Shown here piece by piece: positions 1 through 13,397 of a DNA stretch of 64,000 bases. Within the stretch, counting starts at the first letter, position 1. Every line of letters begins with the position of its first letter. Source of the stretch: Phialocephala subalpina. Lineage: Eukaryota; Ascomycota; Leotiomycetes; Helotiales; Mollisiaceae. A model generated the notes under the pieces. The model saw only the letters and a list, made by a program, of their open reading frames with translations, searched no databases and had not been told where the DNA came from. A program made the translations under genes and the position numbers. The stretch lies in NCBI GenBank assembly GCA_900073065.1, contig FJOG01000003.1, positions 1,165,389 to 1,229,388 of the forward strand. The letters are read 5' to 3'.

Positions 1-1823
1 TACTTTCCCTAAAAAGGAAACTAGCCCGTGAAAAGGCTGTGAGGTTATGGATACAGCCGTGGTGACTACATATCGTTTTTTGTGATATTTTGGGGCCTTT
101 TTCGAATTTGTGCGGCGCGTCACACAGCCTTTCGACGACACGAACGATAGCCATCAGGACAGGTGGGATACGAAGATTGAGGGGAGAGCTGTTGTCCGCA
201 GATGGGGGTTGCCTTCCTGCTTCGAACCCGCGTTGCCGCTGGTCAGCGTTCTCCTTCGGCGCGATTGATAAAGGGTGTACTTGGCAGGCACAAGATTGGA
301 TACAGCGTTAGAGGAGAGCAATGTCCGTCCGCCAGATGACGACGACGACTCAAGCACATGGAAAGATCTATAAAAAGCCGTGGTTGCAATGTCATTTTGG
401 GGGCACACATTGGATACGGCCCGATGATGGACGCCATGATGCTCGATCTCTGGTATCCTTTTATATGAAGTATGTGCTAATGCAAGGTGAGACAGGTAAC
501 TGGTGGACATCTGCCAATTGTCCAATGCATGCAAGATTTTTTTTATTTCTCCAAGACCGAACTCCCCGCTTCTCTCCCTCGCGTGAACTTGGGTACCTAG
601 GTACCTTCCTGTTTCTCTCTTCTCAGCCTTCACTGTCGATCATATCTGCCACCCAGCAGTCTACAATATCGACTAGATTCTGTCCTCCGTCAGCTTCGTC
701 CATCAACCCCTCCTTTGGCGCAGTTTTTCACCAACACTATAACCACCCCGATGTTCCCGGCATATTGTATGTTTGATGGAGCATGCCTTGAGCAACAACC
801 TGCAGATGCGTAGAGGTTCCAGCCCAGTAGATCTCCAGGCATGAGAGATCCGGAATATGCCGCTGTCAACTGCGAGGGCAGATGAACGCACATGCATACG
901 GGCTAGAACCAGCTTCATACTTCATAAATCATAGCAATACTGTCGACGAGTCGGTTTAGACGGACGTTCCTCGGACCAACTTATGCTCCGTGAGATATGC
1001 ATAGAGTGAGAGTGCTCAGATGACTTGCACAACCCTCTTCCATCTCCGGCTGCTGCATAAACATCCGTTCGCCGATTTGCCGCGACCTCGGTCAAGCATG
1101 CAGCCTCATGTTATTTCAATGCCAGCGTAAAACGTGCTCTTCTCTGGGGTGTCGCACAAGAAATCCAGGAACGGACCGATTGTAATGCAGGTGGGATGTC
1201 GTTGTGGGGTCTCCAGAATGCGGGGTTGTATCCAGATGCAGGTTTGAGACCAAAATATCAGATGTAAATTTATATATTCCTCCAAGCGAGCCTCGACCTT
1301 CTTTTCTTTGCCACCAATCAGCAACGTCCAAAATCTGCATCCTTACACCTGCCCAAGCATAGAGCAGGAGAAGTATTTGCGCCTCACTCGGGACTGACTG
1401 CCGAAAGCAACCTTGGTCAAAGCCCTTCCGCCCCGCTCCCCTGAATTCACCGAGCCGTCGACTGGCGTTCGCGCTCGCGCTTTTCATCGTACCTTCCAGG
1501 AAGCGAACAGTCTTCTCTGCTTTCGCGGGGCTCTTTCCTATATAGCTCAAATCTCGTCATTTCATGCAGGCCCAGCGCAGAAGTCACGAACGGAGATTTG
1601 CGAATGCTCTGCATGCTTCTGGATAGCGGCGGCGACGACGTCGGCCTGACTCTCGGATTACCAGTATCGTCATTCTGAGGGGGCTCGGTCTACGATGATG
1701 AGGAGGAGATTTTGATATAAAGTCAAGATGGATTTCATTCCTGCTGCTTTCTTTTCCACCCTCATCCCTATCACATCCGCTGTCAATATCACCTCTCTCA
1801 CCTCTGTGCTTGCTCAGCCCATC
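1..1823. other. Intergenic region upstream of glucoamylase
   Basis: No convincing gene is seen here. The open frames are short, overlap on both strands and match no family I recognise. A 14-nt perfect palindrome (GGTACCTAGGTACC, 592-605) lies in it. The last part must hold the glucoamylase promoter: a TATA-like GATATAA at 1714-1720 sits about 105 nt before the chosen ATG, followed by a pyrimidine-rich leader. Confidence 0.5.
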
Positions 1824-4010
<2,187 letters not shown>

Positions 4011-4217
4011 CTTGTAAGGGGAGTGAGCAGACCAAGCGTTGAGCTCGGGGAAGACAGACTGATGTCAGGCGAGGGCGGACGCGAGAGTGACATGAGTGAA
4101 GCAAGGCATGGTGAGGAGGGAGTGAGCAATGAGAATGAACATAAAAGCACAGGAGGTTGGAAAGTCCTCAGTTTCGGCATTGCATGGTTTTGGCTCCTTA
4201 CTTCTAGTACATAGTTC

Positions 4218-4788
4218 TTATCCTTCATTGCATAACATACATGAAATTGCATCATCAAACCACCAGTCCCATTCCCGCACCATGAAATTATCCCGACACC
4301 GTGCTGCGTTGAGGTTAAAATTGACTGATGAGATCAGAAAGTTCCCACATCCCAACTTCCGAGGAGCTTCTCGCCTTTCCACTGCCTGCATGTCAGTATC
4401 CCATTGACCACAAAGAGCAGTCTTGACGTGAATTGAGACCACTTCGGATGGAAGAAGCGAGGAAGTGATGAGCCCGGTATGAGGACAGGGATCACAAAGT
4501 ACTTACAACATGCATCAACACCTCAGTCTCACCAGCCCTCTGATCCCTGATCTCGATAGCAGGCACAGTAACTCCAATCGTGCCGTTATCGCGAACATCC
4601 AGCTCTCGATACGTGATCCTTTCAGCGAAAACCTCCTTATGGTTAGTGCGAAACTCGAACGAGAGGCTGGTTGATGGGTTCAGAGTGTCGGTTGCAGATG
4701 GGTGGAGAGTGGTGGTGAGGGTTCGGGAGGTGGTTGTGGGGGGAGTGAAGGAGAGGATGTTGATGTCTGATTGGGTGAGAGGGGCCAT
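4218..4788 (-). CDS. Hypothetical two-exon protein
   Basis: No family is recognised. The model is join(4788-4507, 4385-4218): 94 codons, a 121-nt intron with a clean GTAAGT donor and ATGCAG acceptor, then 55 codons plus stop, in phase, for 149 residues. The ATG (AAGATGGCC) has a good context and follows a long CT-rich tract typical of fungal leaders. The first exon is rich in Thr/Ser and Asp/Glu; the second is Cys- and Trp-containing (WDWWFDD). No signal peptide or membrane segment is seen. The support is only the splice consensus and the unbroken frame, so this could still be a chance model. Confidence 0.4.
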
Positions 4789-7085
4789 CTTGAAAAGATA
4801 GTTGATGTTGATATTGCAAGAGATGGAGAGGTATTTGCACGTGAAGAACGACTATGTTTCGAAACAAGGCAACGGTTCGTAACAAGAATGGAATCTGAGG
4901 GGATGAAGAGGAAGAGCAAAAAAAGAAAGGAAAGAAGGAAAAAAAGTGATTAAATGAAGCTTTTATACTCACCGTCGTTGCCTGTGATACTAGGCTTGTG
5001 TCCAGGCAGCATGCTCTCTCGTATCTTCCTCCACTGGGTCGCCTCTTGTGTATATAAAATGTCTGATATAAAGGTACTGCGCCACATGTTGCTGGGGAAA
5101 TCCTGGGTCTTGGCAAGGCTGAGACGATAGAAGCTCAAGAATCGAGGCTGTAGAGGCAAGGCCAGAGACGTAATTGGGTAAGGCATTTCGTCTTGGATGA
5201 ATGTTCGGATATGATTGGTCTGCAGCTCCATGAGGAGGTGATTGAAGTTGCCTCGTTTATGCGGGGAAGATGGGAGGATCCCGATTTGATGCGGCGATGT
5301 TTCTTTCCAAGGCTCTAGTACCACCAACACTTGCTGTGTTGCGGATGTATTGCTTGGTCATATCAAGCTTGTTCTACAGATGATCATATGCATGCTTAAT
5401 CGAGGACAATCATCGTATATTATTGTAATTCAGCACTGCCAGACATCTCCTCTCCTCCTCTCCTCTATGTGACAAAGCCTGAATCTCTGGAAGTTCGTCA
5501 GTCAACTCGACGTCTTCGTATAGCGGCTCGGAATTCATGTGCAGAGGGGTATCAAAGCAGAGGAAGACATTTTAGGGTCCCTCGAGTCGTGGGATTGTAT
5601 CGTGCCTTCGAAGTATCAAAAATCAAGAACCAGACGTCCACTTCGAGACCGATCCAAACGACATTGAAGCTCGTGAAGCAGCCAAGTTCTGCTAGTATTG
5701 AGGCATTATGGTAGGTAAGAGGATTTCGAATGCGTCCAGTATTTGTACTTGGCATGGCAGAACTCGATGTTCTCCTTGTACCGTCCTGTCTGAGAATGCT
5801 AGAATTTAGAGGTCACTCAAAACGAATTCGGCACGACAGGGGTCTACACGCTGTCACGTGCAGCGCTAGCCTCGATAAATCTTTCCTTCGCAATGTTCCT
5901 CGCTTTCTTCCATCAACATCTTCACACTGACCAACATATATTTTGAGTCCTATGATCATCTCGCAATGGGTGCATCGCTTTGGGCACCCTGGCGTTGAAT
6001 ATTTGACGTATGATGTCATCAGCGAACGGCCTGGCCCTCTGCTCAACTCGAAGCACGAGTTGTGCGAAAAGGGTTTTGCAAAACGCTCGTATCGGACCTA
6101 CCTGTCTTCCAAAGACGGAGGTTCATTCGATTTCTCCCATATCTTATGCGTTCAGCGATTCGAAGTACAGAAAGAAAGTCTCTTTTCTTATCATCAGATC
6201 ACCTCAGAACAACTGTACACCTTCGGACAGCGGGAGGTCCTCAAGTTCTCGATATTTGCCGTTCAGGTCAAGATCACTTTATACCTCTGATTTGAAAGTC
6301 AAAATCGAAGTATCCTGTTGCTTGGAGCCACTTGCGCGACTATTGTTTAAAGGTTTATAGCTTGACAATGTTTCGCATCGATCACGTAAGACTGGTGTTA
6401 CTTTTCACGCGTGTCATTGGAGTTATCTTTTCAGACGAAAGGTCGTCGTTTTCGTATCAAGGAGATCCTCTCCTTTTAAATCCAAGCCAGACTGCCGTCA
6501 TTTCCGTTTGGCGTGGAGATTGGCAGTGTGGGGGATTTGCTTGAAGGTTGCGCTCGGACTCGATCACAGAAGCGTGGTTTCGAAACGAAACAATCAGCCT
6601 CACGAGCTTAGGAGCACCCTCCATGCGAGCCCATATACATGTTCGCATACATATGGCGTTCCATTCCTCTTGGCATCTGGCCCTGCGGCGTCAATGGTCG
6701 CTGACATGTTTTCTCGGCGGCCCTTGGCGATACAGATCTGGTGATATTCGAATCGGGTAAGACGTCTCAATCACGCTTGACTGGAGAAGATCGCTTCATC
6801 TTTCTGTTTCTACCAAAACGAGATCATAGCAGAAAACTTCGTGGATCAGCTGATTCTGGCTTCGGGCCAAACAAACTTGCGAAATGCTCACTATATCGAT
6901 GCGAGGCTCCCTCTGCGAGCTGCGGTGGTCTCCAGTAGCTGGTGATACTGCAATTTGCTTTTTCCTTTCTTCAGCCTCCTTTTCAGCACATAGCCATTTT
7001 CTCGAGCCTGGTGCTCGACAGTCTGTTAATCTTTCCTATGGTCACTCCTTAGATTATTCATTCGAATACCGTCGGTCCTGTCACG
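4789..7085. other. 2.3-kb stretch with no secure gene
   Basis: Several medium open frames exist on both strands but none is convincing. On the minus strand, 5233-4974 reads as protein-like sequence (for example FLSFYRLSLAK and MWRSTFISDILY) and ends at a GGTGAGT donor-like site, but no matching exon could be joined to the gene at 4788 because its upstream frame has a TAG. Also on the minus strand, 5755-5420 reads as two protein-like segments in different frames (WFLIFDTSKARYNP, then DTPLHMNSEPLYEDVELTDE), so it may be a gene relic of unknown type. A CT microsatellite lies at about 5448-5467. Nothing is recognised from 5760 to 7085. Confidence 0.4.
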
Positions 7086-7718
7086 ATGCAGCTCTCTAAG
7101 ATTCTCTGCCTGCTTTTCGCAAGCACCGCTCTCTCGGCTGCTACCTCCACTCGACGAACATCCACCAGTGCGCGAGCAGGAGCTACACCAGCAGCGAATG
7201 CAGCAGTTCCCAAAAAACTCTCGCCCGCAACTCCACCCACAATGGCAGACGTCAAGAACTCTATCACGAATTGGGACACGAGCGTCAAAACCGTAAACGC
7301 ATACCTCAACGACCCTCAAAACAACACAAAACTCCAATCCGCCATCGTCTTTGCGAAAGACGAGCCCGTCCAACTCGCTACCATGATGAAAGTCACCAGC
7401 CTCTCTACCTCCGGCCAGAACGCTGGCAAGATCCTGATGGGGAACTTCCCCTCCATCATTTCGAACCTCAATGCCGTCTCAGCTGGCTCCATGTCAACAA
7501 ACGACGCCACAGCAGCGGTGAATTTCAATCGCTGCTGCACGGTCCTGCCAGCTATTGGTATGCTATGGCAAGCAGCAGCGACAGCGACGAAGATGCAGGG
7601 GACTGTGGGCATGCCGATATTGGAGGATCAATGCTCTCAAATGAGTTGCTCAAGTGGAGTTAGTGGGGGTGCGGCGGCGGTCGCGGCGAATGGGTCGATT
7701 GCTGCGAATAGAATGTAA
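7086..7718 (+). CDS. Small secreted protein, single exon
   Basis: This encodes 210 residues without an intron. The first about 18 residues are a typical signal peptide (MQLSKILCLLFAS then an Ala/Ser cleavage region), followed by a basic, Thr/Ser/Ala-rich segment and a helical domain. Four cysteines lie in the C-terminal third (a CC pair, then two more in DQCSQMSC), enough for two disulfides. It ends in an Ala/Gly-rich tail that is weakly hydrophobic but not a clear GPI signal. Codon use is regular and the frame has no shadows of other families. It is probably an extracellular or cell-wall protein; an effector role is possible but not shown. Confidence 0.75.
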   Translation: MQLSKILCLLFASTALSAATSTRRTSTSARAGATPAANAAVPKKLSPATPPTMADVKNSITNWDTSVKTVNAYLNDPQNNTKLQSAIVFAKDEPVQLATMMKVTSLSTSGQNAGKILMGNFPSIISNLNAVSAGSMSTNDATAAVNFNRCCTVLPAIGMLWQAAATATKMQGTVGMPILEDQCSQMSCSSGVSGGAAAVAANGSIAANRM

Positions 7719-8039
7719 GATATTGGAGTTAGGGGCGTTGTTATACGCAAGCGTTTGTTTGTGCATGTCGAGGTCGAGGATCGAGATGCGTCGCTGTACA
7801 TATTTCAATTCACAGTCGTTTCTGACAGCTGCCCTTGGTGTAAATTTGAGTTGAGATTGCTTAAGGACTTGAGTAAATATCGTTCGGAGAGTTGCTGATC
7901 GGTGGATGTGTGGCATGGCTTTTTACCTGGAGAAGCTTGATGTTTAAGGACTAATGTCCCAAATCCGTTTCCACGTTGATAGCGGATTTCGTTGCCCTCC
8001 GCCGCCGTCCTAAACTCCATTTGAGCGTTTTGCGGCTTA

Positions 8040-9065
8040 AAAATGTGACTCTGAGGCTTTTTCTCACAAACCCTCTTGTGGACATGATCTTCCTCGGAAC
8101 TGGATCTGTTTTTGCCAACGCGTTTGCAGCTGCATTCGCAAACATCACTCACGACTGGCGATATGTGGTCGGTCTCGGTGCCGTCCTTATCGAAGTCTTC
8201 CTCTTCTCGTGCCTCGAATCTCTACGCCAGCTCCTATTCCATAATAAGCGAAAACAAAACTTTCCGAGTTGTGCGCCAAATCTATCCTAGTGGAACCGAG
8301 GAATAAATTGTCAGCAAGGTACAATCGATAGAGGATGTGGTTTGATATTCTTCCAACAATTCTGCGGTTTCAACACCCTCATGTAAACAGTTCCAACCTC
8401 TTCGACATCGTCGGATTCACCAACCCCGTCGCAGTCGGGACCGTCGTCGTAAGTACAAACTGGATCTTCACCGTGCTCTCCCTCCTATTGATCGACCGTA
8501 TCGGTCGTCGTCGAATCCTCCCCTGGACTATGTGGGGATGCCAGTCTGCCTGGTGATCGCAGCAATCGACCAATCGACCGCCGCACTCTCGATCTAACAA
8601 GCGACGTCGTCGGCTGGCCCACCGTCCTCGTCCTCGTCGCTATGACAGCATTCGTCGCATTCTATGCTCTTGGTCTAAGCTGTATGCTCTGGCAAGCGAA
8701 CGAATTTCTGCCCATGAAAGTTAGAGCAATGGGGACAGTGACGATTGACTTCTTTAACTGGGGACCGAATATTGTGGTGAGCTCGACGATTTTATCTATG
8801 ATGAAGGGGATGATCCCAGTGGGACTTTTGGTTTTTATGCGGGGCTTTGATTTTTAGGGTAGGTGTTTGTGATTTTTGTTATCCCGAGGCGGCGAATATG
8901 ACGCTGGAGGAGGTGAGAAGGTGAGAACGGTATTGGACATGGGTTTGGTGTGAACTATGCTGAAGAGTGGAGGAAGCAGCAGAAACTTCGGCAGGGAGAG
9001 GCGAAGGAGGCTGCCACCTCGCAGAAGTATATCGACTTTGACGGCGGAGGTGTTGTTGGAAAGAT
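8040..9065 (+). pseudogene. Relic of MFS sugar/inositol transporter
   Basis: Fragments in several frames line up in order with the C-terminal two thirds of a fungal MFS sugar porter of the myo-inositol (ITR) type. About 8085-8250 gives WRYVVGLGAV; 8360-8550 gives NLFDIVGFTNPVAVGTV, LLLIDRIGRRRI and TMWG; 8620-8850 gives WQANEFLPMKVRAMGT, FNWGPNIVVSS and LSMMKGM; 8880-8930 gives PEAANMTLEEV; and 8940-9010 gives HGFGVNYAEEW. In 8390-8400 a one-base loss turns an expected TAC AAC into TAAAC. Further frame changes occur near 8545 and 8850. The N-terminal helices are not visible upstream, so the copy is also truncated. It cannot make a transporter as it stands. Confidence 0.75.
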
Positions 9066-9854
9066 GAAGCCGGGATTATGTGATGCGAACTTATAAATTC
9101 TACCTCTTTCGTACCATGCCGAGCTAGATAGCTTTGAATCGTACGAAATTCAAATGATTCAAGTTGAATTGAACTTACTAGATTGAGCAAGCCCCTTGTT
9201 TTAGTGAAGCCTTGAAGTGTTGGGGGATGGAATGCTTGCGCATCGTCTGATCGCTTTCATCTTTTCTTCCTTTGCCTTCTTGTTCGACTCTTCACGCGGA
9301 AAGGGACCTATCAAGGTTGTCACTTCAGTCATAGCTGAGGATCTAGGGCCGACCATCGAGTTACGCTCTCTCAGGCGACACCTTGGGATCCTTCCAAGCA
9401 TCGCTACCCCGCATACGGCGCCTTCAAGGAAATACATTGGGATTTGGGAACAAAAGAAGACGCTTGGTAATGGTGTCTTAGCAGTAAAAGAAGGAGACAG
9501 TCGCCCCTTTTCTCATTAGAGCAAGAGAGTCTAGGGAACGCACCGAATGTTCGCATGCGATTCAGGGGCTCGTCATTCCAAGCGAGGAAATTGCTTCCGC
9601 TAAGCGAGGGGCTGATGGCGAGGCTCAAAGTGTGGGGTAGGAAAGTCTGCCCGATCTCGAGGCAATTCTCTCCGATAAGGAAGACTATCGGAAAGCATTT
9701 TATTGGTCGCTTCCTTGGGTAGTGGAGCGTCTCGGAATGATATGTTTGCTTTTTCGTCCTTCTCGCCGCACCTCGGGAGACCTTCCACGCGCAATTCCTA
9801 GCCTGACCGTGTTGCTTTCTAGACAGTGTAACAGTCTACATCTCTCACAAGTTC
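9066..9854. other. Intergenic region, no gene seen
   Basis: Only short open frames are found, some starting at non-ATG codons, with no family match. It separates the transporter relic from the convergent 3' end of the HET gene. Confidence 0.4.
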
Positions 9855-12574
9855 TCAAGATATGCACACTTCTTCAACGTTGAACTCTGGCAACGTTTCT
9901 CCGAGCTCCCATTCAAACACCCCAACCCATTGCCACTTTTCTCCATCATGCGACCCACAAACACCAAAGAGATATCCATCACATCCACGAAACTTGCTAG
10001 CCGTCTCTTTGACATTACTGCCTCTAGACTCAAGCGGTTGCACTAATATCCCTTGCATGTATCCAAAGCCTGCAAGGTAAACTCTCAAATCTCGATGTTG
10101 GGCAAGCCCTCCCGGAATCAAGTGGTTGAGGATAAGTGTTGAGACATGTCTGAAGCCCTGTTTCTTCGACGCTTTCGCAGTCAGAAGTACGAATTTCGTG
10201 CGGGAAGCTTTTCTAGTAGTGAGAAACTTCCGTCTCAATAGAGAGGCGGTTTTCTCGCTCGCAGCTTGCGGTATCACACTGAACTTATGCACTCCCCATA
10301 CGCCTTTCAAGTCTTTGCCCATGATAAATGCTCTCACCGTACGTTGGTCTTCCTGCGGTTGATAGATCGTCTTCCTCAACTCCGACGGAAGGAGATGAAT
10401 TCCAGGCTGTCTCGGTGCCCAGCTCAGTCCCTCAACATTTCTAATCCTCGGTACACTCGAGATCAAGAATCCCATTCTAGTAGGCCTACCAAGAAACGAG
10501 TTCCCACTGGCTTTCCACCAAGTTTCAGCATCATAATAAGGTTTATCAGACGTCAAAAGACTCCAGATAACAATGTCATCGCCAGGTCTTGAAGCATGTC
10601 TTCTACTGAGTAAAGCGGCTGCAGATTCCTTGCCGATATAACCAAGGCTTGCTTGTTCTTCGAAGGCGCCGAAGGGGTACAGAAACTTTTGTTCGTGTTT
10701 GATTGAGGGGAGCATGTGCTGGCTGGCGAGAAACAAAACTGCGATTTCTATTCTGCCGTGGTTGCAGACGAGATCGATTATGGTTTTGAGACGAAGAACT
10801 GCGTCGTTTGTGAAGAGAATGTAGATGTGCTGTCGTCCGCGCATAGATTCGAGGAAGGTCCAACTTCGAATATTCCAGTCGCAGACGAGGAGGGTTGCTA
10901 TAATTGACTCGCAAATTTCAATGATAGCTGGCGATCTGCTCCATTGAGTCTCGGGCAGGGACTGAAGTTTCGATACATCGATCAACATGATGTCCCTGTC
11001 GCAGATCAGAGTTATACAGCTCTCTGTGAACACCGTGTTGATCTTCGCGATAGACTCTTTTCGAAGCTGGTGATCCTCGGGGATGCAGGGAGTATCCATC
11101 CAGTATGAGTTGCATCCGAACTCTCGTGCGATCTTAGCATACCGTTGATGGAGGCAGGAGTTGAATCCACCTGGCTTTGTATTGTTCAGCACTCGTTCTG
11201 GTCTACCACCTTGACCGTGACTCCAGACGTGGGAGACAGCCAACGTCTTCTCCGAAGTCTCTCTGTACCTCAAGAAGCTTTCATCTGTCTCTTGAAGACA
11301 TACTGCTCTAGCTCCAGTGACACGACGGTAAGAAGCTTCGTCCCAATAAAGTTTTCGGCAACGTCCTGTACACGATAGGTTATGAGCCGACTGATCCAGG
11401 TTTTTGATATTGGCCCCAACGAATCTTCGACAAGCAAGGGGCGATTTACCACAACATGATTCTCCTCGAGGGAGACAACGTCCTCTCTGATTTCCAAACA
11501 AGTTGTTGAAGCGATGGTGGAAGAGCTGCATATCGATTGCTGTAGTAAGATGAGTCTCTCGAATGCTCTTGTAAGCCCAATTGCACATATACTTTGACTT
11601 CAGTGGTGCATCAAGGTCCTCAAAAATCTGTTCGATGGTCTTGAGAGCAGCGACTTTTATCCTTGGCAGGTGTAGGCTGGCTTGCCAGGTGTATCCCCAC
11701 TTCAGTTGCCGATCCAAGATGAACCTAGATTTCTGCGAGTCAGGACACATCGTTTCTAAGCTCAAAGCACGCACGTACCAGAGGAGTAAAAGAGTACCAC
11801 GTTGGAAAGAGTTCCATAGAAATGACTTTACTATGAACCAGTGATGTCGATCTGAAGCAACAACAGATTCTTCCTGCAGCTGCGTAACCTCCTCCAGAAG
11901 CTGCGATATCCCAGCGATGTAGTCTTGAAAAGAGAAGGAATCCCAGTCATTCTTGTCCGTCGGTACCAACTGATCGAGCTGTGACGAATTCTTAGGCCGG
12001 AGAGGCAGTTCAGGCCCCCAGAAACCATCAGCGGCTATTGCTAGTGCCAAGCGAATAGTGTTGGTGCTTGGATGCTTGATGACAGATAGGTTATTCCATT
12101 CATCGCTGTGGCATTAGTTTCACTTCCAATGATGATCTCTCAAAGGCGTAGAACATACCTTGAGCAGAAACCAGGTTCGATCTTGGCAAGCGAGAGAGGA
12201 AGCTCGGGCATCCTGGCGAGTAGATCATACACTCTCTTTGTAACTACCTCCTCGTCTAAGTCTAGCTTGAGCTTGAAACCCACCAGATTTGAGAAAACAA
12301 AGTCAAGAGCCGGGAAGGCGTCATCCACAGCACTCTTCACTGCCTCAAATAAGTCCATACAATGCCTCGCGGTTCGCCTCTTGTATGTCTTGTCACAAAA
12401 GATCGTGTCGCCTTCTTCCATAAGTTCTCCGGGTCGAAATGTCCTTTCCTTGTCTTGAATCTCGATAGGAAGCATTCCCTCCATCTCAAACCAGAAGTTG
12501 TTGACGTAGCTTGAAGGATCTCCAAATGGCGCATGGTCACTTTCTCGAAATACTCTAATTATGAAGTCAATCAT
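9855..12574 (-). CDS. HET-domain protein (heterokaryon incompatibility type)
   Basis: Two exons, 12574-12159 and 12105-9855, sum to 2667 nt and 888 residues; the 45-nt intron has a GTATGT donor and a CCACAG acceptor. The HET signature starts at about residue 425 (TLAVSHVWSHGQGG) and continues through GCNSYWMDTPCIPEDHQLRKE, the usual second block with the W-D-CIP core. The first 400 residues are helical and include a Cys-rich stretch just before the HET block (about residues 348-385, with GRCLPRGESCCGK and CTGRC), which might bind a metal. HET domains trigger cell death when genetically different hyphae fuse; here the trigger partner is unknown. The frame is intact, in contrast to the other HET gene at 40-42 kb. 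Confidence 0.9.
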
Positions 12575-13397
12575 AATTTAGGTTCGAGAGAACTTGATCT
12601 GGACACTTTTGGGACGTGGAAAGATTTTGTTCATAGTAAGGCTCTCAGCTTCTGGTGGACTCAGGCAGAGTTGAGCCCCCAGAATGCTCAAGCACGTGGA
12701 TTCGGCAAGCCACGACTGTGGCACCGCCACGCGAAGAAACATTGGGTGCATGAAGAGGTGCTCTATTGGCTCTTAGAGTTGGTGCAGTGCATGCACACTG
12801 GATTGGCTGCTGCAGACAGGGGCCAAAATACTTCAGCCTTGCCACAACAAAGATGTTCCCGCAAAGACTTGCCTAATGCAGCTCAAAGTGCGACATTGAA
12901 AAATTAAGACCCAAGAGTCTAGCAAGCTTTAAAGCTTATAGCGGTGAGATGCATACGAAGCAAAGTTAGAAAGCAGCAAGTAAAAGCATAAAAGGGGGGA
13001 CGCCAAGTAGAATTTGAGGGTTCACCGAACATCACGTATTTCGTAGCCTTGCACTCGTGCCCACCAAACTTTCAGATCCACAATTCCTCAGCCTCCTCCT
13101 CGTGCCCACCAAAGATCCGAGAAGCAAGAAATTCGCCGCCTTCCCCTCATGTTCACCAAAATGATTTGGAGGTCCACTTCAACCTTGCCAAGATGTCACC
13201 CTATATGTTATGAGCCCCTAGATGTGTCTCACTTAGGCACGTGTCATGGAGGGGTAATCAAATTGATACCATCATCTCAGTCCCTCTCTCTCCCCCAAAT
13301 AGAATTTATTTGTCCGGAATGATAAGACTCCTTTCTTTCATCCAATTCTCTATCCCAACTCTGATATTTCCAATTCTCAAACAGATCCACAAACTCT
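12575..13397. other. Intergenic region with degenerate ~46-nt repeats
   Basis: No gene is supported. Between about 13023 and 13170 a motif like CTCGTGCCCACCAAA recurs at 13054, 13099 and (as CTCATGTTCACCAAA) 13146, with a poorer fourth copy (GTTCACCGAA) at about 13020, at 45-47 nt spacing. The rest is AT-rich and carries the promoter of the HET gene and the 3' flank of the glycosyltransferase. Confidence 0.45.
13020..13172. repeat. Degenerate tandem repeat, unit about 46 nt
   Basis: Three to four diverged units start with G-T-[GT]-C-[CA]-C-A-C-C-[AG]-A-A. Two core copies share 15 identical bases (CTCGTGCCCACCAAA at 13054-13068 and 13099-13113); a third differs at three positions. Read on the plus strand, the units give a repeating VPTK-containing peptide up to a TGA, so this may be a decayed repeat-coding segment rather than a simple satellite. 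Confidence 0.5.

Noticed and set aside
592..605. Palindrome GGTACCTAGGTACC as a regulatory site
   Set aside because: Short Avr/Kpn-type palindromes like this are frequent in fungal intergenic DNA and nothing near it is controlled by it.
1728..1823. Upstream in-frame ATG of the glucoamylase
   Set aside because: It lies only 8 nt after the TATA-like box and would place 32 residues before a perfect signal peptide.
9217..9519. Plus-strand 100-codon open frame
   Set aside because: It starts at GTG, has no splice context and no family resemblance.
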